DNA of 64,000 nucleotides from Phymatolithon calcareum (GCA_977006965.1 OZ345353.1:2108001-2172000); one strand, 5' to 3'. Positions 19,176-29,335 are shown, counted from the stretch's first letter. Translations and numbers: made by a program. Notes: generated from the letters alone by a model not told the origin.

Positions 19176-21122
19176 ATGGCCGTCGCCGGTAAGTGGACAT
19201 CACTCAAGGGCGTGGTTTTGAACGAGGCCATCACTACTGCCTTGGAGACATCTTTCGGCTTCCCGCGCATGACCCCGGTGCAGGCCGCGGCTATCCCACC
19301 TCTTCTTTCATCACAGGATGTGTCTGTAGACGCTGAGACGGGCTCTGGCAAGACCCTGTCCTTCCTGGTCCCCATCGCACAGAGCGTGTTATTTGGGCGC
19401 GAGTCGCAGGTCAGCAAGAAGCGTTCGCGGGCGGTCAAAGCCCTGATAATACTGCCGACACGAGAGCTTGCCTCACAGGTGCACACCGTTGCCCAGCGTC
19501 TCTTCGATGCGCTCCCAGGCTCCGTCGTTCCTTGTGCAGTCATCGGTGGCGGCACAGCGCCGACCACAGGACCTGGCTCTCTCTCTGATATTCGCGACAT
19601 GCGTGTCGTCATCGCCACACCTGGTCGTCTGAACGCGGAGCTTGTCGCAGGCGCGCTCAGTATTTCAACCCTCGAGTTTCTCATCCTTGACGAGGCGGAC
19701 CGGTTGCTCGACATGGGTTTTGACGTCACCCTTACTTCAATCCTTGGTCGCCTCCCCAAGCAGCGCCGCACTGGACTCTATTCCGCCACGCAGACTTCCG
19801 GTGTGGAAGAACTCGCCCGCGCCGGACTGCGCAACCCGGTGCGCATTGCAGTGCAAATTACTGCGAAAAAGATAGACAGTGCGACCAGCGACGCACAGGG
19901 GGAGCAGCCGAGCCGCACTCCGACGTCGCTGACGAGTTATTTCTATCTTGTACCACAAGATGAGAAACTGCTTGTATTATGCGGATTGCTTTCACAGCGA
20001 CCAGGTGAAAAGTTTATCGTCTACTTTTTGACATGTGCAAGCGTACATTACCATTCGCTTTTGGCGCTCGATAAGATCACTGCGCTTGTGGGGAAGAGAC
20101 TGGATCCGGATGGGGAAATTCGAACACGGACATTTTTCGCATTGCATGGGAAGATGATGCAGAAAAAGCGCACTCGGAACCTGCAAAATTTCGCAGCATC
20201 GGAAGGCGGAGTTTTGCTGTGCACTGATGTCGCTGCACGCGGTATCGATTTACCGGATGTCGATGCAGTTATTCAATTCGACCCTCCGCAGGATCCTGAT
20301 GTTTATGTTCATAGGGTCGGGCGAACCGCACGTTTGGGAAGGAAAGGGCATGCTGTTATCTTTCTGTCGCCTGCAGAAGACACTTATGTCGAGTTTTTGA
20401 AAATCCGGAGGTGCCCCATTGCCAACTTTGCAGAATATGGTGCGAACTTCTTGGGGCACGGTGCAGACGTTTTGACAGAATTAACGTCTCTTGGTGCGCA
20501 GCGGGAGACAGAAGATGCCAGCGATGGCGCAAGCGTTCGGAAAAAGGTGGATGCATTGATTCGAGAAACTACAGTGACTAACCGGGCTGTGCTGGATGCA
20601 GGAGAAAAGGCGTTCTTGTCTTATATTCGAGGCTACAAGGAACATAAATGTGGATATATTTTGAAACTTGATAACCTGGATATCGGAGCTGTTGCCAGAT
20701 CATTCCGATTGCTGAGGATGCCCAAGTTTCATGAATTCAAGAAGTTGAAGGCCAAACTCGATTTTCAGAAGGATAAAAATATCCGCATTCGCGATGTTCC
20801 GTACAAGGATAAAGCGCAGGAGGCCAAACGACAGATCGAAATTAAGAAAGCAATGGCAGTGCGAGAGAAAGGAAAAGGGCAGGGCAAAGGGAAGCGAAAG
20901 AGGGAAGAGGAAAGGCAAAATATGAAGAAACAAGTTAAAGGCTCTAACCGCAAGAAAAAATCCTACGATGCGGACGAGGACGGTGACGATGATGACGATT
21001 TTGGATATGAGGCATGGCAGCTAAGAAAGGTGAAGCGAGGGAAGCTCTCACGAAAGGACTTTGATGCTCTCGCTGCTCTTGAAGAGTCGGAGGGTTCTAA
21101 AAAGGAAAAGAGGAATCGATGA
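19176..21122 (+). CDS. SPB4: DEAD-box ATP-dependent RNA helicase, SPB4/DDX55 type
   Basis: Nucleolar RNA helicase for 60S ribosomal subunit assembly. The frame opens at 19119, but the Met at 19176 (MAVAGKW) directly precedes the conserved N-terminus and is preferred (648 residues). Numbering from the 19119 frame: Q motif FGFPRMTPVQ (46-55), Walker A AETGSGKT (72-79), PTREL (113-117), TPGR (167-170), DEAD (191-194), SAT (222-224), then ARGID and HRVGRTAR in the second RecA domain. The C-terminal AFLSYIRGYKEHKCGYIL signature and the following LLRMPKFHEF segment are specific to the Spb4/DDX55 branch. The tail is a Lys-rich basic region plus acidic EDGDDDDDF. A truncated pseudogene copy lies at 59543-60207. 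Confidence 0.95.
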   Translation: MAVAGKWTSLKGVVLNEAITTALETSFGFPRMTPVQAAAIPPLLSSQDVSVDAETGSGKTLSFLVPIAQSVLFGRESQVSKKRSRAVKALIILPTRELASQVHTVAQRLFDALPGSVVPCAVIGGGTAPTTGPGSLSDIRDMRVVIATPGRLNAELVAGALSISTLEFLILDEADRLLDMGFDVTLTSILGRLPKQRRTGLYSATQTSGVEELARAGLRNPVRIAVQITAKKIDSATSDAQGEQPSRTPTSLTSYFYLVPQDEKLLVLCGLLSQRPGEKFIVYFLTCASVHYHSLLALDKITALVGKRLDPDGEIRTRTFFALHGKMMQKKRTRNLQNFAASEGGVLLCTDVAARGIDLPDVDAVIQFDPPQDPDVYVHRVGRTARLGRKGHAVIFLSPAEDTYVEFLKIRRCPIANFAEYGANFLGHGADVLTELTSLGAQRETEDASDGASVRKKVDALIRETTVTNRAVLDAGEKAFLSYIRGYKEHKCGYILKLDNLDIGAVARSFRLLRMPKFHEFKKLKAKLDFQKDKNIRIRDVPYKDKAQEAKRQIEIKKAMAVREKGKGQGKGKRKREEERQNMKKQVKGSNRKKKSYDADEDGDDDDDFGYEAWQLRKVKRGKLSRKDFDALAALEESEGSKKEKRNR

Positions 21123-21168
21123 CAAATTGGTCATTCCGAATAGTTCTGACGGTCACTAAATAACTCTA

Positions 21169-21192
21169 CAGTAACGACCACAATTAGTGCGG
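21169..21192 (+). repeat. Left TIR of TA-flanked transposon
   Basis: 24-bp terminal inverted repeat starting CAGTAACGACC, preceded by TA. One mismatch (C/T at position 7) to the right TIR. Confidence 0.9.
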
Positions 21193-22068
21193 ATTCCTAA
21201 ATAGTGCGGGTTCCTAATTAGTACGTCAGATTCCAAATTAGTGTGGGCCGCACTAATTGTTGTCTCCTCTTTTTGTTAGCGTGGATGCACTAATTAGGGT
21301 CTCTAAAATAATTTTTTTCGGAAAGGTTATATCATTCTCATGCGCTGTTTTCAACTTGAAATCTTCCACGTACTACTGTCCACCTGACAGTAGCTTGGAA
21401 AGTCTCCTCAGATCCATTGGCACGGGCCTCTCTTTTATGTGCTGAGCATCGCTGGGTGTCTGCTTCCATGGAATTTCATTTACACTCTGCAAGGTGGTGC
21501 TGGAAATGGAGTGTCGAGTAAGGTGCTGGATACCTGAGCAGCAACTGTATTCCGAGGATATGTAAGGCACTACAGTAGCTCTCTGCACACATTTTAATCG
21601 TTTTCACACTATGTAAGGCTGTCATTATAAACCTCTGTAAAGTGCTGCATTCGAGACGCATAAGTTACCCGGAAATTAAAACAAGCAAGTTTATCTCTGC
21701 TGTCACAGTGCTATCAGCACTTCATCTACAGCAGCTCGTGTTACGTCTCCAGAAAACATAACTCCAGTTTCAAACCATCTCTTGTTAAAATCTTTATGCT
21801 TTCGCTCTTCGTTAAAAAATAACTCCAGTTTTGTCCTTTTCTGTGCAAGAGATGCATACATTACGTCAATGGTGTACTATTAATGACTTTTTGTAAGAAC
21901 AATAGCGATTTGAAAAGGCATTTAAAGAGCGATACCTGAAGCTGGTCATCAGAAAAACAAAATCTCGATATTGAACATCACCTCCAGCAGTATACCGTTC
22001 TGCAATATCATCCTTCACGGTATGCTGGAAGACGAAGAAAAAGAGCTCATTGCTCTAAAAAGCCGCCT

Positions 22069-23274
22069 TTGGCGTATGGGCTTCGACAAGAACAATCGAC
22101 CATCTCAGAAAACAAGGACAGAGTTCCCGAAGCCTCCACTGCTCTATTTGAGTTTCTGTGCAAATATCCTGGCAATACAATCGCAAGGCAATGGAAAATT
22201 CTACTCGAAATCTATGTAAGCTCGGACATTGACGGCGACTTGGAGAACACACTTCTTCCTATTCTAGCCGTTGTGCTCTCCAATTCTCATGTCCCCCTTC
22301 ATGTAGATCCAGACGGAGAGAAGAACGTCGATTCACGCAATCACGAACACACCCGTCTATGCACGCCCATTCCTAGCCACGACCCCACACCACCCGTCCT
22401 GGCCTTCCCGCTAAGTGCTCCTCCGGCTGTTTTTCGTGACCTAAATACCACGACAGAACCATCGTTACGGCAGGGAAGGAAGCGGGCATTGCAGAAGGTG
22501 TCCACTAAGGAAGAGCGGAGAAAGGTGGTAAAGTGGATGATTGAGAACGAAACACCGATTCTTCACATCGCACGAACAATCGAACACTTTCCGGACATCT
22601 TTAATGGAAAACCGAAGAATGACAGTTCTAAGTGCAGTCGGTGGTGTAAACAGCGCGCGACAATTTTAAGCTCTCAATTTTGTGGTCCTCTGTCTATCGG
22701 CGTCACGCAGAGCAATCCGCGCTCTGAATCGTCGACAAATCGACGATTTCCTCTAAAATCGCAATCTGGAAGAGGTCCTCGCACATCACCTTGGGTTTTA
22801 TGGCTTTATGGTCAGATTCTGTCTGAGTTTCACCGTTTCAGAAAAGCCGGCGTCAATGCGACCGATAAGATTCAGCCTGCTGGTTCTTTTGTAATAGCCA
22901 AAATCAAGTCTGTTTGGAGAGAGAAGTGGGAGAAGCGAAAATTGAATCAGATCATGAGCGGTAATGGTTTCAAGGACTCGAGCCGGCGGGATGGAAGGAA
23001 CTCAGGAGCCTTGAGAAATCCCGGGAAGGGTTATTTCTTGCGGCTGGCTGCTGATGTTATTAGAGAAGTGAACAATATCAAAGACACGAACGGAATGACC
23101 ATGGCCAGAAAAGCAATGCTCCAATGCGGTCTCGGTATGGAAAACGGGGTGTGGAAAGTGTCGCAGTTGAAAAGAGAGTTGCAAGAGATTGTACGTGAGC
23201 ATAAAGTCCATTTCGAAGGGGAGCCAGTACCAGATCTTGGAGAGAAGCCCGCGAACATACAGGAAGATGTATAA
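22069..23274 (+). CDS. Unknown transposon-encoded protein, HTH-like N-terminal half
   Basis: Sole long ORF (401 codons) of the TA-flanked transposon. I do not recognise the family. Residues about 140-205 (EERRKVVKWMIE...IARTIEHFPDIF...SRWCKQRATIL) look like a helix-turn-helix DNA-binding unit, with Trp residues at the ends of the helices. About 235-310 is Trp/Lys-rich and helical (SPWVLWLYG, SVWREKWEKRK), and a further helical segment follows at about 335-385. No D-D-E/D triad, RNase H fold motif, zinc finger or protease motif is visible. The N-terminus is uncertain: a second frame opens upstream at about 22021 (MLEDEEKEL...) and overlaps, suggesting a frameshift or small intron near 22070-22110. 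It could be a DNA-binding helper, a new transposase type or a domesticated passenger. Confidence 0.6.
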   Translation: MAYGLRQEQSTISENKDRVPEASTALFEFLCKYPGNTIARQWKILLEIYVSSDIDGDLENTLLPILAVVLSNSHVPLHVDPDGEKNVDSRNHEHTRLCTPIPSHDPTPPVLAFPLSAPPAVFRDLNTTTEPSLRQGRKRALQKVSTKEERRKVVKWMIENETPILHIARTIEHFPDIFNGKPKNDSSKCSRWCKQRATILSSQFCGPLSIGVTQSNPRSESSTNRRFPLKSQSGRGPRTSPWVLWLYGQILSEFHRFRKAGVNATDKIQPAGSFVIAKIKSVWREKWEKRKLNQIMSGNGFKDSSRRDGRNSGALRNPGKGYFLRLAADVIREVNNIKDTNGMTMARKAMLQCGLGMENGVWKVSQLKRELQEIVREHKVHFEGEPVPDLGEKPANIQEDV

Positions 23275-23489
23275 TTTATTCACTCGGTCGTCTTCTAATA
23301 GCAATATGTACTTTCCTTTCTTATATCTCGTCTTGCCGGCGAGAATAGTGTTTCTATAAACCTGGCGCACTAATTGTTGGTCACAACTATTAGTGCGGGT
23401 TCCTAAATAGTATACCAGGTTCCTGAATAGTGCGGTCCACACTAATTGTTGGTTCCAGCTTGGATTTTCATGTTCCTAATTAGTGCGGT

Positions 23490-23513
23490 CCGCACTAATT
23501 GTGGTCATTACTG
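23490..23513 (-). repeat. Right TIR of TA-flanked transposon
   Basis: Inverted match of the left TIR with one mismatch, followed by TA at 23514-23515. Confidence 0.9.
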
Positions 23514-23535
23514 TAGTTCTTGGTGATTTGTTTTC

Positions 23536-23618
23536 GAGGAAATTCGCTGCATGGACCGAAAAAGGTGGCAAAATTCGCTAAATCGGCACCCCTTGCAAAA
23601 ACTAATACTTGTTATGAT
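23536..23618 (+). repeat. Left MULE TIR
   Basis: 83 bp, inverted match to 25770-25852 with 2 mismatches near its inner end. Confidence 0.95.
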
Positions 23619-23798
23619 TTGAGCTAGCTAACCCTAGATACAAACACACGACGCCAGTACAAGAGCAATAATGAGGACAGTAAAACCTAGACAGAGGCAT
23701 ATCATTACACTGCCCATCCGCTGCGCAAAGCACTCTGGACGTCGTCACATTCGATTCTAAGCCAACTCACAACGCTTTCGCCCGAACCGTCTGAAGTC

Positions 23799-25712
23799 AT
23801 GGAGAAGAAGGAGCTCGTGTTAAGGGTGGGTGACTACCCTGGAGCACACTTTGACGATGTTGTCAACCTCGTAATCGCCCACAACACCTCTATTGGCAAG
23901 GCACATTTCGTGGCAAATCGCAACAAGCAGCGGGTGGCGCTCATCTGTAGCCAGCGCACAGCTTGCGCCTTCCGTGTGAACATCCGAGCGCTGTCGAGCG
24001 TCGAAGGCGTCAGGATCACCACATTTTCAGGACACAGCTGCGTTGGCGGCTCCTCCAGGTTACGGCAATTCAGTAAGGAGGTACTCGCGCGGCGGGCGCC
24101 AGTGATGACGGATTTTATCGCCACAAAAGGCCGCGTCAGCGGAAACGCGGCCCAGCTAACGGAGATGGTCCGCAAACAATGTGGTATAGCGCTGAAACCA
24201 ACGCAAGCGCACAGCATAGTGGCTGCGAAGCAGGGAACGGACCTCCATCATCTGGCGCAAATCCGTGTACTGCGTTCGTACTTGGCCGCAGTACAACAGC
24301 GTGACCCCGGCGGAATGTACGCACTTGCAACAACCCCAGTCCCTGGCACGACACAGCAGCAGCTTCACAGCGTTTTCTGTTGCCCAAAGGGAGCGATGGA
24401 CACATGGGCGGCCTTCAACGGCTTCGTAAGCGTTGACGCGGCCCATTTAACTTCTGTTACGCAAGGCCAGCTTTTCACCCTCACAACGTATGATTCCAAC
24501 AGGCATGCGACCACTCTGGCCTTCTGCATCGCGCAGGGAGAGAGCGCGCTCAGCTGGGCCAGTTTCCTCTCCAACTGCATTTCATGCTTTCCCAACATTT
24601 CGATTTTAATGTCAGACGGCGCCAAAGGCCTAGACTCGGCCGAGGTGTCGGAACTTCTCTCGTCCCACAACGTAACGCGCTCGAGGTGCGCGTGGCACCT
24701 GCTTTGGAAAAACCTTCGTGCTGCGGGAATCAAGCACAGCGATGCAGATCGTGCTGCACTGTGGTCAATAGTGTACGCCAGAACTGAGAACTACGCATAC
24801 CAGCTGCTAGAGCAGCTCAAGGCGGTCAATGAGCCACTAGTGCAGTGGTTTTCGGAGCGCATGAACTCTTGCGCGACGTTTGAATTCCTAAAGCGTGGTC
24901 TCTCCCGCTTGGGTGTTGTAAGCTCTAATAGCGCAAAGCAGACCAACAGTGCACTCGTCAAGGTGCGTGCGGAGCCTATTTGCGACATTGTGGCCTCTAT
25001 AATCGGGCGAATGTCCGACGATCGCTTCAAACGCGGCCGCATGGCGCACGAGATGATATCGACGGGCAGGTTACTCACGCCTTACTGCTACAAGAAGCAC
25101 CAGGAAAAAATTATCCGAGCGCAGAAGTTGCTTGTGGAGCCGGAGGTCATCGAAAGTGACATGCTCAGGTGTGTTGTTAGCAGCGACGTGACTCCATTCC
25201 ATGTGGTAGTTACCAGCGAATACCGCGCTGCCTGCTCTTGCCGCCACTTTGAAGAGCACCAAAGGCCATGTAGCCACGTTGTCGCTGCACTTTTGTTCGC
25301 TTCTAGACGCTTGGCGAGGCATCGAGTCGCGTTCGACCCGTGGAACAAGAACTGGTTCGGGGACGCATGGCTGTTGAGAACGTGGGCCAAGCAACACGAG
25401 GGCAGCATCACTCGCGTTGCAGTCACTGGTGACCAGCTAGTACAGGAAGATTTGCTGCCGTTTGACCTTGTCGCTAAGCCGGGCCGCAAGCGCAAGAGGC
25501 CCTACATACCGTCGGAAATGAGGGCCAGACACTGCTCCTCTTGCGGAAACATCGGTCACTTCTCGCGAACATGCGCCAAGCCTAACATCCACAATATTTT
25601 TGAGGCGAAGCGAGAACAGATCGACAAAGCGGCACAGTCCATGATAATTGATCTCACCGCCTGCGATGACGGAGATGCTACTTGGGACGAGGAGCAAAAG
25701 CCTAGAGAGTAG
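23799..25712 (+). CDS. MULE transposase with SWIM and CCHC zinc fingers
   Basis: DDE-type transposase, 637 residues, catalysing cut-and-paste transposition by binding the flanking 83-bp TIRs. The N-terminal DNA-binding region (about 1-90) has a C-x-H-type end (FSGHSC). The MULE catalytic core is at about 160-345, with Asp213 (VSVDAAHL), Asp273 (MSDGAKGLDS) and the conserved CAWH (297-300); the third acidic residue was not pinned down. SWIM zinc finger C-x-C...C-x-H at 479-493. Basic NLS GRKRKRP (562-568). Zinc knuckle C-x2-C-x4-H-x4-C at 579-592. The C-terminal IIDLT (616-620) followed by acidic residues matches a SUMO-interacting motif. No frameshift or stop. A paralogue begins at 62948. Confidence 0.95.
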   Translation: MEKKELVLRVGDYPGAHFDDVVNLVIAHNTSIGKAHFVANRNKQRVALICSQRTACAFRVNIRALSSVEGVRITTFSGHSCVGGSSRLRQFSKEVLARRAPVMTDFIATKGRVSGNAAQLTEMVRKQCGIALKPTQAHSIVAAKQGTDLHHLAQIRVLRSYLAAVQQRDPGGMYALATTPVPGTTQQQLHSVFCCPKGAMDTWAAFNGFVSVDAAHLTSVTQGQLFTLTTYDSNRHATTLAFCIAQGESALSWASFLSNCISCFPNISILMSDGAKGLDSAEVSELLSSHNVTRSRCAWHLLWKNLRAAGIKHSDADRAALWSIVYARTENYAYQLLEQLKAVNEPLVQWFSERMNSCATFEFLKRGLSRLGVVSSNSAKQTNSALVKVRAEPICDIVASIIGRMSDDRFKRGRMAHEMISTGRLLTPYCYKKHQEKIIRAQKLLVEPEVIESDMLRCVVSSDVTPFHVVVTSEYRAACSCRHFEEHQRPCSHVVAALLFASRRLARHRVAFDPWNKNWFGDAWLLRTWAKQHEGSITRVAVTGDQLVQEDLLPFDLVAKPGRKRKRPYIPSEMRARHCSSCGNIGHFSRTCAKPNIHNIFEAKREQIDKAAQSMIIDLTACDDGDATWDEEQKPRE

Positions 25713-25769
25713 TGCACACGATAAAATTTACTCTTTTTACTAAGTGTATTTTCGTAGAGTGCTCTGGTT

Positions 25770-25852
25770 ATCATAACGAGTAGTAGTTTTTGCAAGGGGT
25801 GCCGATTTAGCGAATTTTGCCACCTTTTTCGGTCCATGCAGCGAATTTCCTC
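25770..25852 (-). repeat. Right MULE TIR
   Basis: Inverted copy of the left TIR, ending directly at the 10-bp TSD. Confidence 0.95.
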
Positions 25853-25862
25853 ATTTGTTTTC

Positions 25863-26314
25863 CTCCGATGTCAACGTGTACCTGAGCAATGTGCTGTACA
25901 GCCGGTGGCTGTGATTTCCGATCAGGGGGTGAAATCCGACCAGAAGGGCTGTTGCATCTAAAATATAACTGGATAATAAATTTTCGAGTATGATAAGTTG
26001 CTGAGAATCGCAGCTTGGACGTGCAAAAGTGGCAAAAAGATATACTTATCTGTAATTTAAAACCAAATCTCTCCAATCGACAGAACGTACAGTATCGATA
26101 TGTCATTCTGTCGGCAATTCAGCGAAATCGGATAATACGTTTTTAGTAAATCGCGTCATGAAGACACGCCAACAGCGTGAGGCTGGCCCTTTCGGTTAGT
26201 TTCCGTTGCACTTCTAACCCTACACCGCGACTGTCTCAATGATGGCGTCGGTGCTACGATAAGCGGACACAAAAACGCGGGAATATACTTGGCAGGGAGG
26301 TTCTGGCCAGAAAA
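25863..26314. other. Gap between MULE and pogo remnant, no gene
   Basis: AT-rich 450 bp. A TA-flanked CAGTATCGATATG sequence near 26090 could be a decayed pogo TIR, but no inverted partner was found downstream. Confidence 0.4.
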
Positions 26315-27824
26315 ATGGCGTACGCCATGTTCTTAAAAGGCCGAACTACTGTTGCGCCACACACTGACGGACTTCCGAACGAGAGGCATAACAAGCTGGG
26401 CGATCATGGAAGGTGGCGCAGTGAGCATGACGCGACGTCAGTCTGCATTCGCGAAGGTAGCATCAATTCGCCAGGCAAAGATGGGACACGGAATGAAGGC
26501 TTTAGAGGTGGTACGCATAGCTGGCGTGAAGTTCTCAATTCGGTCTGCGGCCAAACTCGCCAGCGTTTCCTACAGTACATTCCGCGACTATCATGCAAAC
26601 TGTATTCGGGACAAGCCGCGTGAGCGTCAAGATCTGCAGCTCACGATGCAGGAGGAGAAAGTCATTTGTGAGCTTCTGCTTCGCTGCCAAGATCTAAGAA
26701 GGCCACTGACAAGCACAGATCTGTGCGATGCTGTTGAAATGTTTATACAGACTTTCTCGGCTGAGCGTCGGGGAAAGCTACGCTTTGTGAACGGTCGTCC
26801 TGGCTGAGCAGTCGTGCGTTGTTCCCATGAGCACCACAGGGCAATTCTGAAGTATGCGCACGCGTCTCCTCAGGAATCGGTGTGATTCTACTCGACGAGC
26901 GCACCTGTGCTCACCGAGTACTTTGCCAAAGTTGAGCGCATCATCACGGAGCACGGCATTGACGAGAGCAGAATATGTAATCTCGAAGAGTCTGGTTTCA
27001 CGGCTAATCGTGATCAGAGACGAGCACAGAACGACAAAGTGCTTGGGAGGCTAGGGCAGAAAGCGCAGTTAATTGAGCCATATTTTAGCAGCGTTGGGCG
27101 CATCACCATGATGGCTGTCGCTTTCAGTGACGGCACGATGGGCAAGCCGCCTTTTGTTTTTGGCGGTTCGAAACTGCGATACCGTACTGTTTTGAGCGGC
27201 GGACACTAGCGAAAGGAGAGTATAATTGACTCTCTGCCGCCAGGTGCCGTTCATATGACGCGTGATGGTGCACCAGGCGTGGATAGCGCAATTTTTCTGC
27301 GCTACATGCAGTCATTTGTGCACGACGTGCGCGAACGGACGAGCAACGGGCGCAAGGTGCTGCTATTGTACGACGCGTACCGTCCGCACATGTCAGTACG
27401 CGTGCTCGAGCTGCTACGTGAGAACAATGTCATCGCGTTCGCACTGCCCGCACACACGAGTGTCACAACCCAGCCATTCGACGTGTCGTTCTTCTCGCCG
27501 TGGAATACGAAAAAGAAGGTATATACGGGCCATGTTGTCGAACACACTAGTGGTACTCGACGAATTCGACTTGTGCCGTATCCTGAGCCGCGCATACGGG
27601 CATCTTTTACACCAACTAACGTGAAAGCTGGTTTCAAGAAAGCAGGTGGGTGCTCACTCGACGAGCTTATGGGTACGCCGCGTGTGCTATCTGCCGCAGA
27701 TCTGAGCACTGTGCGCGACAGCGAGGCTATGTTCGCGATGCTCGAGGAGCGCCGTGTACCAATCGCCGCAGCAGTTGGCATCCACATCCTCAGGTTGCCG
27801 CGCACGTTTCATCGACACTTCTAA
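26315..27824 (+). pseudogene. Broken pogo-like (Tc1/mariner superfamily) transposase
   Basis: Three consecutive frames together cover a pogo-type transposase. Frame one (26352-26807) has an HTH psq/CENP-B-like DNA-binding half ending with KLRFVNGRPG. Frame two (26907-27209) has the start of the DDE_1 core (ICNLEESGFTANRD, FVFGGSKLRYRT). Frame three (27255-27824) has the rest (LLLYDAYRPHMSVRVLELLRENN, FALPAHTSVTTQPFDV). Stops or frameshifts lie between about 26805 and 26907 and between 27209 and 27255. The first catalytic position, usually D-E-[ST]-G, reads E-E-S-G, so the product would be inactive even if joined. Its Arg/Lys-rich tail continues to about 27960. No TIR pair was found. Confidence 0.8.
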
Positions 27825-28200
27825 TGGCGTGAACCTGACGGCACCCGAGGCAATGAAGCTTGTCCGAAAGAAAAAAGAGCACAGGCGCAGGAAGGAAATT
27901 TCCGAAAAGCAGAAGCAACTGAAGGCAGAAGAGGAGCGGTATGATAAACTGAGAACAGACTCGTGCCCGGCGTTGGGGAATGCCCCTGGTCGCACCGAGA
28001 TCGGTTCGATATCGCCGCATGATCGCGGCACGCAAAGCCGAACGCAAAAACGAACGCACATGTCCGACCGGCACCCATGTCGGTTGCCCTTCACATGCTC
28101 GCTTCTGCTGCAAGCAATGGTTGTTCTTAATGTCAATCAAATACTGATATTTCACTTTGTAACTATTGAAGAGAGTCTTAAGAAAAAATTACTGGATTAG

Positions 28201-28698
28201 AAACAACGAGACCTCAGAAAACAGATGCCGTAAAAGCATAATGAGAAGTATTGAAGACGTTTGAGCAAATGTACTTTGCTTGACGCGCGCTTGTTCGCGA
28301 CGTTCGTACCAGAAGCACTCAGTACTTGTACGTCTTCACCAGAAGCACCACAGCATGCTGCACTGTATGCGTACTCGCCCGCAGTCCGTCTCTTCCTCTT
28401 TGGCTGTGATACTGCAGCGCCGCGAGTGATGCCGTCACCTATTTCTTTTGAATTGTCCCGCTCGTGTGTACCCAGATTTCGCACTGGCGTGCTGGCAAGA
28501 CCGACGGATGGGCAAACAGTTACTCATTTTATAACATTTAATTTCGATAATAGTTTTGATTCCCTATTTACAAAAATTGATCGGATTTGACAGTCAAAAT
28601 GTTATTTTGCATCTAATTTTTCAGCTAGATTCACTGTCTACGATCCAATAATTTCTGCACTGTTTTCCGACCATGCACATGAGATCTTTCTCAGCTAT
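28201..28698. other. AT-rich gap, no gene
   Basis: About 500 bp downstream of the pogo remnant. It has short frames only and no repeat of note. It ends at the target site of the Harbinger-like MITE. Confidence 0.4.
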
Positions 28699-28701
28699 TG
28701 A

Positions 28702-29093
28702 GGCCCGGTTTATACCAACATTTTCATGTTCCGGTCGAGCACGTTTTGCTTCAAAAAGACACCTGGCGGTTTTCTAGTGGATGGACACCCGCGTCGCGTC
28801 TTGTCATACGACCACGACCACAGGAATCTCTTCGCCACCGGGAAACAGGTTAACTCTGTTTGTTCTGCTTTTTCTCATATATCATTACAGTACATTTGTT
28901 TTCGGCGGGTTTCACGCTCGATTTTCGCTCCGTCGCACGGGAGTACGACGATGTGCTCTGTAAGCCGGGCGTGAACATGCCATACGATGCTCTCTAACTG
29001 GTATGGACAGAAGTGGACATATGGTCATATGATAAAAAAGTGGAAGCAGTAGTGGCCGAACATGAACACGAAAACGCTGGTATAAACCGGACC
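28702..29093. mobile_element. PIF/Harbinger-like MITE, 392 bp
   Basis: Left end GGCCCGGTTTATACCAACAT and right end (read inward) GGTCCGGTTTATACCAGCGT form a TIR of about 28 bp with a few transitions. A 3-bp TGA duplication flanks it (28699-28701 and 29094-29096). GG-CC termini with a 3-bp TSD are typical of Harbinger/Tourist-type elements. It contains no ORF and so is non-autonomous. Confidence 0.75.
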
Positions 29094-29335
29094 TGATTGA
29101 CACCAGAATGGTCCAAAACGGCCAATGTTTTCTTAAAATGATTTTAAATTTCCGTATTTGATCTGAAGTCAAAACCACCGGCTGTATGACCAGCATGCTT
29201 TATAATACTCCTCAAGTTCTTGGCTCTGTAGCAATCAGCCGAAAAAATTGCGCATGGTACAATGGGGCCTTCCTGAAAACACAAAACGGGATTTGTGCGT
29301 ACTAAACCTGTCACGTTGTGTGTAGTTGCAAGCGC

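Larger units (their letters stand above)
21169..23513 (+). mobile_element. TA-flanked TIR transposon with unfamiliar 401-codon ORF
   Basis: Terminal inverted repeats of 24 bp (23/24 identical), beginning CAGTAACGACCACAATTAGT on the left and CAGTAATGACC when the right end is read inward, each flanked by TA (21167-21168 and 23514-23515). TA target duplication and a CAGT terminus fit the Tc1/mariner/pogo group. Both subterminal regions (about 21169-21295 and 23360-23513) contain five or more direct and inverted copies of a TAGTGCGG/CCGCACTA unit, often followed by TTCCTAA. The element starts 47 bp after the SPB4 stop and ends 22 bp before the MULE. Its only long ORF does not show a DDE transposase signature, so mobility may depend on another element. 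Confidence 0.85.
23526..25862 (+). mobile_element. MULE (Mutator-like) transposon, apparently intact
   Basis: Element 23536-25852 (2317 bp) with 83-bp terminal inverted repeats starting GAGGAAATTCGCTGCATGGA, two mismatches between ends, flanked by an exact 10-bp TSD ATTTGTTTTC (23526-23535 and 25853-25862). The TIR length and the 9-11 bp TSD are typical of Mutator elements. The single transposase ORF is uninterrupted. Near-identical TIRs and a perfect TSD point to a recent insertion. A related second copy starts at 62778. Confidence 0.97.

Noticed and set aside
19169-19771. 200-codon minus-strand ORF
   Set aside because: Antisense shadow of the SPB4 helicase gene, caused by GC-rich codon use.
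26090-26140. Left TIR of the pogo remnant
   Set aside because: A TA plus CAGTATCGATATG sequence is present, but no inverted partner was found downstream to 28.7 kb.
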